The notes under the pieces: generated by a model
Databases searched by the model: none
What the model saw: the letters and a program-made list of their open reading frames with translations, nothing else
What the model was told of the DNA's origin: nothing
From: a virus
Length of the DNA stretch: 64,000 nucleotides
IMG/VR virus record: IMGVR_UViG_3300042396_000691
Span: 45,716-109,715 of that record
Direction: 5' to 3' (one strand)
In this document: piece by piece, positions 53,601 through 59,218 of the stretch
How the letters are laid out: the number at the start of each line of letters is the position of its first letter
How positions within the stretch are numbered: position 1 is the first letter of the stretch
Program-made: the position numbers and the translations under genes

Positions 53601-53992
53601 GACAGTCTACTTACTTCACTACCTACAGCACCAACTTGCCCAACACTGTCTGTAGAAACTTGAGTTAATCTGATCATTTCACGATCAAAATCTATAGCAG
53701 CAGTTAATGCTTGCTTTAGAGAAGATGTAAAAGTGATAATAGCTCCAGCAGTAAGCGTAAAAGCCACAAATCTTTTAGCAGCTAAACCTGACTGTCTACC
53801 AAACTGTTCCATAGCAGTACTAGCTTCTTCTGCTTGCACTTTAATGTATTTTAAACTATTTCCAGAATCTTTTGGTAAACCTAAAGACACTGCACCAACA
53901 TCTTTCAATTGACTGTTGATGGTGTTAGCAGCATTTTTTAAAGATGCCGTATTTAGTGCTACATTCAACTGTGCCGTTAAATTAAAAGCCAT
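38699..53992 (-). CDS. Giant tape measure protein, 5097 aa
   Basis: Residues about 70-430 match the phage tail tape-measure core (SSLKQALTAAIDFDREMIRL, LTTAVTLKQANLSLADTK, TSIRQTTRESAESIGTGL). Six or seven copies of GGxxxG-x-DTVPAxLxPGEYVV-type repeats lie near residues 487, 717, 765, 2173, 2466, 4493 and 4900. Hydrophobic Gly/Ala-rich segments near 1160-1200 and 3960-4000 may cross the membrane during ejection. A proline-rich stretch covers about 3626-3740. Long helical coiled regions fill 850-2170. Embedded enzyme-like modules are listed separately. The protein sets tail length and is injected or forms the channel at infection. GGGGTG before the ATG; an intrinsic terminator sits just upstream. 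Confidence 0.92.
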   Translation of the reverse strand: MAFNLTAQLNVALNTASLKNAANTINSQLKDVGAVSLGLPKDSGNSLKYIKVQAEEASTAMEQFGRQSGLAAKRFVAFTLTAGAIITFTSSLKQALTAAIDFDREMIRLTQVSTDSVGQVGAVGSEVSRLSKNYGVSSKELLTTAVTLKQANLSLADTKAALEALAQAALAPSFDNLRDTTEGAIAVMNQFGISAKDLGNALGAINAVAAEFAVEAEDLIEGVRKAGGAFKAAGGDLNEFLALFTSIRQTTRESAESIGTGLRTIFTRVQRNETVEALKEIGVQLRYTADEAKAAGDLGLANQFVGPYEAVKRLSGALNELRSTDPRFSAIVEELGGYRQISKVIPLIQEFGVAQKALGVAQIGGASLALNAAQAQEAFGVKIQKVKEEFSDFIRNLTNTSSFKSLIDLLLGAASAGIALADSLKGVLPVITAIAAVKTAQSLTGFAKGFGSTAFSPAPANQPSTFSPFLPTGAKKASGGIIKMAKGGIVPGVGRGDKVPALLEPGELVIPRSRFSGGGSIQAEQFISKELLLKLFDSSKNPKDDDYRSGNLINPNDTIKYNIISFPLEDQKSAKLKNIGAQGNSFEIFAAERLGASRTKPGFPIDLIGKIPYEVKNVGEAVSDAELVDKLARYQMRIGNQKKLSNSIEKDNLINLGSIGVVYNTAKFKEGEYEQLVKDKNYTQGDPSLANTQNQKLKLTEQQNSVLKTSKLPKPPKLALGGLVPGVGNTDSVPLDLPIGSYVIKKSSVNSIGASNLSRLGRAGGGVIPSLVMPGEYIYSPDETKQIGVPNLDYMNTTGRKKFASGGYGGLTKEEIKIAKRLEQQFRIPTNSTERGQNRQQAIDVVKDMNQTSKDVKPLLDANRKVTREIIVGLRYEKLLNEEKQKLTGALSQQEKDVRKAKKAEQRDIRAGVPTTASTATRVAAEQAYAATLADLGKVNTELADNRKRIGQDERSRARVQGEIEKLKNKYKENPDGNITKDGQVITSTFGNSYNKILEKELSNYKKLYGEEATGSTRKALTTNVNDRAKAGYFQQLKSFSEAKGLEFNEKFANDQAQQMASEVEAGRRKVQTTAKGEFYDENLAKRLKKEGYSETGKKGIGRKVSDFAKTTFSRENLQNNIFAASTGLGMIGGSFDLSDAKAKEAVSSKSEAQYKANAAGAGLFTGVAAGASVGSFLGPWGIAVGAAVGGLTGFVNGLKDAEKQIADIKLEQAGTQLKNAFAVAATSFEKIAATTLKEITDLQDKIDTAIAEKSKASVTSFSLTNSGTQEAKSAKAERRTQYAGQASGIDSLLSKQIEEEIKSSIAFDEKTKTFKPRDDQKFDPSKFFEDTSNSAQIGKLSIGLDQPIEKLKKKFETFARDFEKQQIAIKNQTLSVKSTEQLNVAFSLLANASSNAASTLNNLSPRFQTITDALSSNFSIGQKKRISSDVQSSFLNPNMFVENLKDVSSGLGSSGSNFEKSGNIVANISALLPDILANINPNDVKGGKDPQSVLRGVLTQELNNRGFNKSDTTAYVNSIVGKMGEDFSKMLAESGGDYGEFAKKIMSGVSEPFLKAYQKIAEDLEKASDAYVSGINKLAQETIKTVNEYEKLGKIQQQTRNFKTNIDIENEIKKQKTANPLGARFGEIKEGQIGLDMTNIFDQTQAFAEQQARLTGLNNGDQLDPQQIQDRINQNRINTEAAEAKRKNARFTAGANGRGQDTDATNELGRLKVEASLLNQAMKNLADSTEEVSAIEQRVGKIRQEIANEEQDNARKQSETENRGEKLLTSSPEQLQRLQAGSQLTSIAKELGGNLLRFNVEQRKAIFEYLDFSGEEGKKLKSEFLQASGFVSKPETKVQDKYGPQLLQLNAQLFAAMAVREQAQSLIIKDQQTLQGQFFAELSKQNEQFFTRLSAELTRTQIGGQEQSLRANDARIKELQAVAPSASVIGNMVTQESYTKYVAPNSKDISVFLASVEKQRSSQKKAEEFRDTNQADVIAANSLGQNNVLDVSKLLNNLAANKNLQGLDINAIIGQVQERSAKTSGVINQKDLASIIRLYAGDQFQTIQNKEVQTQSGELANKLGLSRQLDANNNTYFTNDPNAQGDKANLGSFVLNLLQQNVSSSAFSKAIDDIQRLGGLIGGQFFQQIEQLQTQSTIAANSIQNLNAQLNLLNIPVNQVAPVNPLTPRPRAFNTGGMVTHSSAMVGADPTVFKPIGPDTIPAMLNHGEYVVNAKATSENLPLLQALNGGGTVKPTKAMNAGGPVNYLAEGGFGDLFAPLNVNRLEAQKIAKMQRKQNVDIAVLTKFGNLRGSWRRNALNNSLRILRGSADLTNIPYKDGSLPISAIVSKQNIAPWSKITDIKETGLNIENLGVEARNNLLQMTKAGVVYGMPLAIKQVPYQQILDATEDYLRANANPVGLDGRQAVDPVDRDGNTRSYYERRANLKPYFEDLLMAGSPPEITTIGAGYFERNYGLKSIKNIKAIGFSKGGQAGGRTPAMVQSGEFIVSADKAKKNKGLLDHMNGGGKVSYLSKGGYPERVNSNFFNNSDAYYRVIHGEESLGDVKLGTVRTNANAKVSSNATLAEKMKARPTAFPSFSKGQASMAYAGQNENHTIIVSDDASIKPSNSGRHGKGSTYFPTIDGKPQASLNENFRAYKHIGNGQYELVFSKGALNPKTISPFVGAGKKAIGAALVAAGSLAFPNMSMAGETKKVLSGTKDQSFINPNDLKNVVKKDREFNIEDFLKIGAVGLGVTTVAGLGYLGLNKFFGGKKPVEPSIGSSDGPMSMSKYLKPSKQELSSRRIPPPLVNAGSSWFNNKELIENLAVEDAEVAKIVQRTFEPGFLEVRKALKGTGRLKLNKDLSYLKPREKKPRENIFSRMFKQMTSGYGKQGTSAYIAEPKAQEIPKSPLGVLHDPEFMIQAEKYLIDPNSKSINPRRKIDQFKRYLEQEKRMHELYDLHKLELARLREERGPIQGLGWKKPEDIFTTKYLEESREIGDKLFDQPSNRRIKNSMDVFLEKVSNQKYILGRGGDNSGPGQPKVSTVYDRSYTGSSMYKSNPAHYSISEKPVEQKGIMGHELTHSIQDFAQDKMSPMHNSLYGAINMEEYGKRGSASSPWKQGGIPTFLSELQANANESRKLKSGKSRGLTALLSMLDHASDESMADIYNSGFHQSIAKDIKAGKPIALDGILGGKFGNRGIEVELVKEAIKRAYSPDIAAEKIKGLNISGPNNEASIHTLFPPKIENPIVDLSKPKKIIDAPDINSSKKVSSSKIPSKNISFAPKESLRSLLLKTGLTAGAVFAFTNELKGADPKKVYTGTADKPLTNITDLNKVIDLDREFNTEDFIKAGILATGIGVPGYFLAKAAINKTIKFFQKPVDVYPEGEAPVEPVKPVATTLSEQIKNAKLTQQEIEKFKTMSQSERVEFLNSKNIETPQKFLETEKASRIIKNLNMDDLSKYQDLSQKGKEAFIKNAIEQNKFENQIADYKTGDMAKPVTSEVKKTTPSDVNVKIDSKNNIKDLMKSESNFLNEKILKNKSGTTHFEALQNPIKNTVFSFEKPKNFRTDFGIIGLLDPREIRERQTRGVIGILGERLRNDRNNSAAELRAGQIRAQEAQALRQQQILQDRRNVIEAQRGGPRMRLNADGRRPLPLVRQPIFGPPAPAPFVGPLPPEPFVGPVVPPEVKPTVKPIPKVELPPEVKLPPKVDVTTGNKPNLNDAGKGTDGRTGTQPSEVLPETKLPPKPQPIVAELPKPVAQPKQQTIREILASKGVTSSEMTQVLNEYKDISKSGDINQIMGAVEKVREKNKGVSVEVNRQVVRAGGNANKIITNSPKFKMADGGKTIAKYGAYAQMALPLARTAIVDSMYGVDPSEIKKKLGQEAATSAAIIPLFELFTRIPRVAPFAGPLGLAFLPQTVSDLEAIGTSLTSDINPVRLQKAVETYGQAFPEIANLYDKKKYQDSESIFGGGNADTTGTGELVSTGGAIAAGALAGTAIPIPGATLVGAGIGLIIAQYKTLSNAYAKNLKKGKREEAKYLRKYLQPRFDARGMGTDHAAFFDDADNESYTKELNNNPSLYLNKYADELESYGMVTDSRFKDLTNQRYLNENPYTSIEDAILFEKLKNKGERGIPESFISEISPLQKSGASEGQLNKIREKYNPDGKASDSIDSILKKLGKGDSGKINDYDKSAIFGRLFKQDKNLSNISELEPKILFDDQNEQKIVEIAKSLGVKPSNDKGYPIKDLNRKYEVFDIESIRSQELYSKIEIAERLKAGEDQKIKDTGKKLRLDAPPIEKIRSDDYVNEQSAKVSSLMEPYMSYGDPLVDKPQMIDADKEKRINLKNILEQELFGGVYKEETTKDNLLDYISLIKNINDKIYYNDQNNGLTEKNYAGLWPQYQNIEIEKRQKENALILEQFSKDFGKKLTAIVPFFNNNLFNTGFDALQYSSNDGNVETKENFFKYDSNKLKKDLSIPDEKEVVSKDIYDYFEKNKGIKYNWIGAKEDNFEKPLAMASGGIVPSSAPNPDPSFFVAKGTDTVPAILSPGEYVVNARATAANLPLLQNLNSGGAVKYLNRGGNLTAINPMYARYSGQSPGRGYISSGPRYNNEMDRMADQGTGLYDMASGKRYRPTRYEKRRTDFDIGTQGYLASRVYNPRVTANTLGNLANYRADRSGNLNRPDLFKYYSFNYGTEILEKHSKEFGGVGSGNISFSGGPIPNYVGGLNAVSDSRYGSAKLAGASKFAMEDSVFNDILNNKEISRAPITGYRTSAVGSRYISGLIGGPPNHGDNGQNYDKVSLKDYINELGFSKAGNQSFQGVSANKALAGSSLASMPGSNVGIAQQAISSLQKDGLGSLSVNNTDVAATQALDTIKNARMSHYDAPFQKITPPRPAPNRYFSLANRVQGNPVFSSGPVRPFRFMANGGSSTDTQPAMLTPGEFVVSKPAVDRVGTAFLDRVNNYAKGGKVGYYDGGSGKGRGAISTFDSSELNNAGNNLRVAGESVAVGAGTLNQTLQVVSGSFNSASSTFNQAVSIMNTAASAMTSSSRNFEMAVNDLTSALDRIPSTINLAMSPLLLNISFNTPSVLQAIQQSLSGITLNIAAQIQNAITGFKRNEL
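44395..45025 (-). other. Zincin-type metalloprotease-like module within the tape measure
   Basis: Residues about 2990-3200. GIMGHELTHSIQDFAQ gives His3060-Glu3061-x-x-His3064, the HExxH zinc site with catalytic Glu, preceded by a strand-like segment and followed 47 residues later by Glu3111 in FLSELQANANE, a plausible third ligand (gluzincin pattern). The HELTHxxQ form resembles DUF4157/eCIS-associated peptidases. Active residues look intact; substrate unknown, perhaps tail, membrane or host proteins. Confidence 0.6.
46012..46435 (-). other. Possible ADP-ribosyltransferase-like module within the tape measure
   Basis: Residues about 2520-2660. YYRVIHGEE (Arg2535), AFPSFSKGQASMAYAG (Ser near 2580, followed by a helix) and YELVFSKG (Glu2647) follow the R-S-E order of ADP-ribosyltransferase toxin folds. 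This is a three-motif resemblance only. An unrelated structural domain is quite possible. Confidence 0.3.
51923..52375 (-). other. PD-(D/E)XK-like module within the tape measure
   Basis: Residues about 540-690, between the first and second GG repeats. GNSFEIFAAERLG (Glu587 in the first helix), PIDLIG (Asp606), PYEVKN (Glu614-x-Lys616) and KLARYQMR (second helix) are the four ordered landmarks of the restriction-endonuclease fold. All catalytic residues appear present. Confidence 0.5.
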
Positions 53993-54003
53993 TTTTTCAC
54001 CCC

Positions 54004-54052
54004 AATAAAAAAGGGCAGGGAATAAGCGTAAATGTACGATTACTCACTACCC
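54004..54052 (-). terminator. Intrinsic terminator just before the tape measure gene
   Basis: Read on the - strand, an 18-base stem with two mismatches and G-U pairs (+ strand arms 54035-54052 and 54013-54030), a 4-base loop (54031-54034), then TTTTTTATT. Placed after the chaperone gene and 11 bases before the tape measure ATG. Only GGGGTGAAAAA separates the T tract from the start codon, so it may act as an attenuator rather than a full stop. Confidence 0.75.
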
Positions 54053-54075
54053 ATCTTTGAAGATACTGTCCGTTA

Positions 54076-54957
54076 TTACTTACTTTCGATATCTTTCTTT
54101 TCAACAGATTCAACTGCTTGAACCTTTTCAACTGTCTCAGCTTTTTCAGCTTTTTCAGCCAAGGGCTTGCCTTCGTCATCCAAGAATGGAGTAAATTCAA
54201 CAATATACTCCCCTTTTTCATCAACCAGATTGCCATGAATATCAATTAGTTCATCTTTTTCATTGATATATCTGCCATCTTTGTTGACTAATCTTCCTTC
54301 GGAATCAACCCTGTGGCCACTTTTATTAACAAAATTCAAGTCTTGATCTACAAACTTGTACTTCTTAAGAAATTCATTCTCTGGAAGCTTTTTTTCATAG
54401 TCTGGATCAAGGTTATACAGCATCAACGCTAGGTTACTTGCTGCTGGATTAGTTACTGGGTCATCATCCCTATTTAGATAGTCTTCATAACTAGCATAAT
54501 AAGTTTTACCCGTATCTGAATACACCGTACAAGCACTAACCCAGTAGTTGAATTGAGCATTATCTGCTTGACCTTCAGCAGTATTTGAATCTAACGAAGA
54601 ACGCTCAGATGTAAGCGACCTAAGTTCAGCCCTGTCCTTCTTCATTTGAAGGGCTAAGTCCTTTGCCTCAGACAGTTTAATACCACCAGACTTGATCTTT
54701 CTTTCATTAGAATTAATTTTTTCAACTAATTTTTTATACTGAGCTTCCTTATTATCATCCCACAAGTTCTGCTCTCGCATAACATTGTTTACTTTAGCAC
54801 GAAGGATAGCACCTGATTCGACTGCATCCCGAAATGCCTTGTTGTATGTCTTTTGCCCTTCTTGTCGTTGTTTGACATTAGGGCGAATTACGCACAATTC
54901 CATCTCTTTGCTATCAAGAGTTACCTTAAAAACCTTCTTGTTATCGTTGACACTCAT
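54076..54957 (-). CDS. Tail assembly chaperone-like protein, 293 aa
   Basis: A 293-residue charged protein directly upstream of the tape measure gene. N-terminus KVFKVTLDSKEMELCVIRPN resembles a small beta domain of tail-assembly proteins. A helical, Lys/Glu-rich middle follows, then a beta-hairpin-like repeat of GxxVxxxGxxIxxxxxLIDxxGxLV (about 215-260), and a Glu/Lys/Ala C-terminal tail. Position, overlap with the previous gene and charge favour a tape-measure chaperone, as lambda gpG/gpGT; no slippery frameshift site was found. Confidence 0.5.
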   Translation of the reverse strand: MSVNDNKKVFKVTLDSKEMELCVIRPNVKQRQEGQKTYNKAFRDAVESGAILRAKVNNVMREQNLWDDNKEAQYKKLVEKINSNERKIKSGGIKLSEAKDLALQMKKDRAELRSLTSERSSLDSNTAEGQADNAQFNYWVSACTVYSDTGKTYYASYEDYLNRDDDPVTNPAASNLALMLYNLDPDYEKKLPENEFLKKYKFVDQDLNFVNKSGHRVDSEGRLVNKDGRYINEKDELIDIHGNLVDEKGEYIVEFTPFLDDEGKPLAEKAEKAETVEKVQAVESVEKKDIESK

Positions 54958-55324
54958 CTTTGTCCTCCTTTGTTTTTAGAAAAGTCTGGTGTCTATTCCA
55001 AGAAATCAAATACTGGCCCATCTCATTTTCTACTGCTCTTATTTGATGATTGCCGTTATTGAGTACTGCCGTTCTACATTCTTCCCATAATTGCTTCCAT
55101 TCTAACTGTTCGTCTGTAAGTTCACTTTCTGACAAACGATGCCCCCAAAGCTCTCCAAAATTTTGCTCAAAAGAAGATAACGCACCAATAAAGGCAGTCC
55201 TAACTTTTGTGCTAGTAATTTTAAAAAGCCTAGCTCTTGAATCTGATTGATATTTTTTTTTGCCCTTTTCATTTTCCTCCTGACTTAATCTTAACGCATC
55301 TTGCATCTGTTTTTCAACATCCAT
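54941..55324 (-). CDS. Hypothetical protein, chaperone region, 127 aa
   Basis: A 127-residue helical protein with a charged N-terminus and a conserved-looking core (VRTAFIGALSSFEQNFGELW). Overlaps the next start by 17 bases and follows the 55327 gene by two bases. By position, a tail-assembly accessory factor; not recognised as a family. Confidence 0.5.
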   Translation of the reverse strand: MDVEKQMQDALRLSQEENEKGKKKYQSDSRARLFKITSTKVRTAFIGALSSFEQNFGELWGHRLSESELTDEQLEWKQLWEECRTAVLNNGNHQIRAVENEMGQYLISWNRHQTFLKTKEDKDECQR

Positions 55325-55326
55325 TT

Positions 55327-56373
55327 TTATCTCCTTAATTTATTAGATTGCATCTGTAAATCAAGTTTTGTATCTGGCATGTCTGCTTCATTTAAGAAAC
55401 CCTTTTGTTGAATCATTTTCAATCTTTGTTTTTTTATATTTCTTGCATTATCATCATTTAATGAATCAATTCTTTCCCGATCACTTTTCGATTGCCCTAT
55501 AACAAAAACTTCTCCGCTATTCTTAATCTTATCATTAGATATCAGGTCTTCTACTTGTAATTTTGTTTGATTTTTCTGTCTGTCTTTCCTTTGCACAATC
55601 ATCCACCCATCTATCAAATCATCATCGTCAACTATTTCCTGCTGTGGACAACTTGGGTGTTCATAAATATTATCATACATAGTAGACCAAATCACTAAAG
55701 ATTTTTGATCTTCTGTTAAATCTACGGTTGGAACGCCAAAAACTTCTCGTTCACACTTCTTGCAAGACCAAGTAGATCTCCAAGGCTCTGTTCTAGCCAT
55801 CTCTCTAAAGTCTTGTTCGCTTATTCTACTGTCTATAAAAATTGTTGTAGCTTCTTCTAGTAGTGGTTCTACATTTTTCCAAAAGTCATCGTTTTCCCAA
55901 ACTCTAGTGCCATCTTCGTGATATAGACTTTTACCAACTAGATAACGAATCCTCATCATTGAGGCTGTTCCAGAACATGATAAGTGATTGTAAGAATTTT
56001 TTTGTTCTAGTAACTCAGAGAGTTTTTCTTTTGCCATACTCAAAAATTTTCTAAGCACTTTTCTTTCTTCAGATTTGAAAGCTGCTTGAAAAAGTTTTAC
56101 CTTATAGTCTTCTATATCTTGTTGGACTTGTTTTAAATCGTTTTCTTTTTCTTCAGACCAAATTGAGTTTTCGTATAAGAATTCTTTTATTTCTTTATCG
56201 TTATATAATCCATCTAATTCAGCATCTCGCAATGCTTCTAAATACATCTCTTGTGCGATGTGTCTTGTATGGCGATCTGGTTGTTTTATTAGATAAACTT
56301 TTCCGTTTACTTTGCAACGAAAAAATCCAGAAATGATTCTACTAATGTAGAGTTCCTTTATTGCCTGTTCCAT
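55327..56373 (-). CDS. Hypothetical protein, chaperone region, 348 aa
   Basis: A 348-residue mostly helical, charged protein. It includes a Cys pair in SCKKCEREVFG, a WSTMYDNIYEHPSC segment, an acidic patch DDDD and a Lys/Arg-rich tail. Comes first after the tail-tube candidate in transcription order, separated from it by a terminator. Possibly a tail assembly chaperone. Family not recognised. Confidence 0.5.
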   Translation of the reverse strand: MEQAIKELYISRIISGFFRCKVNGKVYLIKQPDRHTRHIAQEMYLEALRDAELDGLYNDKEIKEFLYENSIWSEEKENDLKQVQQDIEDYKVKLFQAAFKSEERKVLRKFLSMAKEKLSELLEQKNSYNHLSCSGTASMMRIRYLVGKSLYHEDGTRVWENDDFWKNVEPLLEEATTIFIDSRISEQDFREMARTEPWRSTWSCKKCEREVFGVPTVDLTEDQKSLVIWSTMYDNIYEHPSCPQQEIVDDDDLIDGWMIVQRKDRQKNQTKLQVEDLISNDKIKNSGEVFVIGQSKSDRERIDSLNDDNARNIKKQRLKMIQQKGFLNEADMPDTKLDLQMQSNKLRR

Positions 56374-56390
56374 CCAATGTTCCTAAAAAT

Positions 56391-56420
56391 TAAAGGAGTC
56401 GCAAGGGTTACTTGCGACTC
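56391..56420 (-). terminator. Intrinsic terminator after the tail-tube gene
   Basis: A perfect 10-base inverted repeat, + strand gagtcgcaag at 56396-56405 and cttgcgactc at 56411-56420 with a 5-base loop. Read on the - strand it is followed by CTTTAATTTTT. Lies between the tail-tube candidate (stop 56443) and the next gene (start 56373), consistent with high tube expression and reduced read-through. Confidence 0.8.
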
Positions 56421-56442
56421 GTTTATTGAAATCAATTAACCG

Positions 56443-57534
56443 TTACACAAAAGAACCAGGATCTTTAGTGTGCGTAACCTTGAAATCATTAAAGGTCTGG
56501 AAGCTATAAGTAACAGTAGCATTGCCACCGTCAGTTCCACCACCTTGATAATTAGCAGACTGCAACTTGTTCTTGCCACCAAGATCAATAACAGTGCCTT
56601 CGGTTAAATACAACTTAATGGTTTCATCATTAAGGTTTTTACCGTTACCAAGAACGCCAGCTTCAGTTGCACCAATTTGATCACCGTTCTTGCTTATAAC
56701 TGCCAATTCGCAAGTAACTGCTACTGGAAATTTAACATAACGGAAATATGGTGCTTTGCGACCAAGCTCAAGAATCTGTTCACGACCAAGATTAGCAGAG
56801 GTCGAAAAAGATTGGAAAGATGCACTATAACATTTGAGAACATCATCCAAAACATTTTTACCTGATCCATTAATACCAGGAATACATTTTGGAAACAATG
56901 ATTGAGCCATGTCAACATGTTGCCTACGAGCAATACCAGAGGCAATTTGACCAGCAGATGCAGTTGCATCATCATATGGATCAGCATCCCAAGTACTTCC
57001 TGGAACAGCACCTGTTCCTGGAACATCTACTGGTTGGAAATCAGCAGTCCAAGTAGTGCCAGTTGACCAAGTTTTATTGTTGGCAACCAAAGTTACTGAT
57101 TCAGTAGCATTTCCATCTACTGCAACTTTATAGCTAACTTGGCTAACAAAACAACCAGAGATAAAGCAAGTTGTGTTTGGTGTTCCAGAAGCAGCTTCAA
57201 AAGTATCATCAACAATAGAAAGTGCTAGGCCAGCTTTTGCATTAGATCTACCAACAAGGGTAGCACTAGTGGAACCATCGCTGGTAGCAAGATGATAAAT
57301 CAATGGGAAACCATCAAGAACTTTTTCAAGAGTTATTTCAACATCTGGAATATTTTCGATGTTTTCATAGATTGAAATCATACCGATTTCAAAAACTTGT
57401 TCAAGATTAAAGGTGGTATTAATACCAACGCTTTGTAAACCACGAATTTCACGGAAGTTTGCACTATTAAGTTCAACACCGTCACCGCCAATACCTACAG
57501 CTTGGCAAGCATAAAAAATTCTTCTATTTGACAT
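56443..57534 (-). CDS. Probable major tail tube protein, 363 aa
   Basis: ATG 57534 follows a strong AGGAG and is preferred to an upstream in-frame start. The 363-residue protein starts RRIFYACQAVGIG, then SVGINTTFNLEQVFEIG, ENIPDVEITLEKVLDGFP and a beta-rich body, resembling tail-tube monomers of long-tailed phages (beta-sandwich that stacks in rings). Comes immediately before the chaperone genes, as in many tail operons. Bounded by a terminator. Assigned by position and pattern. Confidence 0.6.
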   Translation of the reverse strand: MSNRRIFYACQAVGIGGDGVELNSANFREIRGLQSVGINTTFNLEQVFEIGMISIYENIENIPDVEITLEKVLDGFPLIYHLATSDGSTSATLVGRSNAKAGLALSIVDDTFEAASGTPNTTCFISGCFVSQVSYKVAVDGNATESVTLVANNKTWSTGTTWTADFQPVDVPGTGAVPGSTWDADPYDDATASAGQIASGIARRQHVDMAQSLFPKCIPGINGSGKNVLDDVLKCYSASFQSFSTSANLGREQILELGRKAPYFRYVKFPVAVTCELAVISKNGDQIGATEAGVLGNGKNLNDETIKLYLTEGTVIDLGGKNKLQSANYQGGGTDGGNATVTYSFQTFNDFKVTHTKDPGSFV

Positions 57535-57584
57535 TTCTTTTCTCCTAAGTGTATTGTCTGTCCAAACAAAACTGCCCCTCACCT

Positions 57585-57596
57585 AACAAATACACC
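57585..57596 (-). promoter_or_regulatory. GGTGTATTTGTT element upstream of the tail-tube gene
   Basis: Read on the - strand GGTGTATTTGTT, directly after the stop of gene 57601 and 50 bases before the tail-tube ATG. A nearly identical string occurs at 59758-59769 and 62685-62696. Candidate late promoter or RNA leader element; no consensus is known for this phage. Confidence 0.3.
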
Positions 57597-57600
57597 AAAA

Positions 57601-58566
57601 TCATAAAGAATCTATTGAGAAAGTAACCCTAATGGTTGCTGCAAACATTGGTGGAGCAGTAATTTGCTCTTGAGATCTGATTTTATCCCAAGAAACAGGT
57701 TGCAAGCTGTATCCAGTAGTCAACATTTGATCATATGTTATGCCAGAAGGTGCTATATTGCCTTCAAAATTAAGAGGGTATTTACTATCTGCCAATAATT
57801 TTTTCTTATTTATTAAAGATATCCTTTTTTGATACTGATTTACAATTATGTCGTGTATTTGTTTTCTATCCCAAGGTGTTTCCGCTATAACATGCATAAA
57901 AACATCTTGATAATGAACCCTATTTATTGAACCAAGTTCATATGGTTTCATATTTATTGCTGGTAATGACTCTAAAACAACAGCAGGAAGCTGCACCCTA
58001 TTCATTGCCAAAATATCCCAAGTTCCAGAACCCTTCTGAGAAAATTGAACATCATCCCCACGAAAACTGTTGAATTGCACAGACTGAAACCAATTGGTGT
58101 CTGATGATGCAACCCTAACATTTCTATATGAATGAGCACATTTAACAACTGAAGTTGCTGGTAGTGCTGTGTTAAATACTATTTTGCCTTCTGGATAGTT
58201 TATTTTAAAACCAGAGGGGCCAGTAGTAGTATTTTCATAAAAGCTATTGTTTACAAAAACACCACTAATAGATATCGGCTGAGTTGTATAATCAATAGAT
58301 GATTCCCAAACCCATTCAGACCTGATGCCTTCCCAAGCTTTTCCTGATGTATATCTTGGATCTCTTGCCAATCTAAGCTTATAAGGCTCAAAAGAATGTG
58401 ATCCAACACCAGATGGGTATGTTCCAGTAGGTATAACAACATTCGTAAAAGCACCAATATTTAAAAAAGCTGCTTGCATGAACATATAAACAGACGATTC
58501 TAATGTGTCTGAAAAAAGTGGATCGCCATAATTAACAACTCCAGCAAATTTTGACAATGTTCCCAT
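57601..58566 (-). CDS. Virion structural protein, 321 aa (possible tail completion)
   Basis: A 321-residue beta-rich protein with no nameable motif. Lies between the neck-region gene and the tail tube gene, where head-tail joining or tail-terminator proteins are often encoded. The C-terminal ATIRVTFSIDSL looks strand-rich. Stop is followed by a GGTGTATTT element (57585-57596). Role by position only. Confidence 0.5.
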   Translation of the reverse strand: MGTLSKFAGVVNYGDPLFSDTLESSVYMFMQAAFLNIGAFTNVVIPTGTYPSGVGSHSFEPYKLRLARDPRYTSGKAWEGIRSEWVWESSIDYTTQPISISGVFVNNSFYENTTTGPSGFKINYPEGKIVFNTALPATSVVKCAHSYRNVRVASSDTNWFQSVQFNSFRGDDVQFSQKGSGTWDILAMNRVQLPAVVLESLPAINMKPYELGSINRVHYQDVFMHVIAETPWDRKQIHDIIVNQYQKRISLINKKKLLADSKYPLNFEGNIAPSGITYDQMLTTGYSLQPVSWDKIRSQEQITAPPMFAATIRVTFSIDSL

Positions 58567-58573
58567 TATTCAC

Positions 58574-59218
58574 CTATATATTTATGTAGTCTGTTATAAC
58601 TTTTTGAAATAAATTTGATATATTTCCTTCAACTCTTTTAAGAGATCTTGTTATCCAGTTGTCATTTTCTGTTCCAGCATAATCAGGGTCAATGCTGAAT
58701 CCCTTAGTTTTTGATTTAACCATAATAGCCTGTCCAGTCCTTGATGTGTCAAAAAATCCGTACATAACCCTATATCCAGAAATAACTTCCGATGTTCCAG
58801 CAGTGAGAAGCCAATCTAACCAATCGACTTTTCCACCCTTAGATTGATAAGAACCCATTGGCAAAGACAATATTTGTTGTATACCATCTTTTAAAACAGT
58901 TAATCCTATTCCACCCAAATCATTACTTCTTGCAGGAAGTTTTCTAAGTTCTATTGAACTTACCACTAGTTCAACTATTTGTTCTGCCACTTGTCCAGCA
59001 TTTGATAAACCAACATCATAATAAAGAATGCCATCAATATAATTTAAAAGCTCTAAATAAACAATGTCTTGTCTTAAAGCTGTTTTTATTTCTTGCACAA
59101 AGAGAGTTCTAGTTTTTCTAATAGCAAAACTAATAGATTGACCCACAACTTTTACAATTTCTTTGTTTGCAGCACTATAAAATTCGTTCTCATCAATTCT
59201 AATTGTGTATTTATTCAT
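58574..59218 (-). CDS. Neck/tail-completion-like protein, 214 aa
   Basis: A 214-residue protein, N-terminus alpha-helical with YSAANKEIVKVVG, an amphipathic IRKTRTLFVQEIKTAL helix, and a Gly-rich loop later. Size and place match head-tail connector or HK97 gp10-like proteins. Overlaps nothing; the stop is followed by a 7-base gap and the next gene. Not certain. Confidence 0.5.
   Translation of the reverse strand: MNKYTIRIDENEFYSAANKEIVKVVGQSISFAIRKTRTLFVQEIKTALRQDIVYLELLNYIDGILYYDVGLSNAGQVAEQIVELVVSSIELRKLPARSNDLGGIGLTVLKDGIQQILSLPMGSYQSKGGKVDWLDWLLTAGTSEVISGYRVMYGFFDTSRTGQAIMVKSKTKGFSIDPDYAGTENDNWITRSLKRVEGNISNLFQKVITDYINI

Noticed and set aside
53997-54245. An out-of-frame ORF overlapping the 3' end of the chaperone gene and ending just before the tape measure, as expected of a frameshift product like lambda gpGT
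   Set aside because: No slippery heptamer in the right frame was found; the translated sequence is Leu/Lys-rich without domain features, and the extension past the stop is only about 26 residues, running through the terminator.
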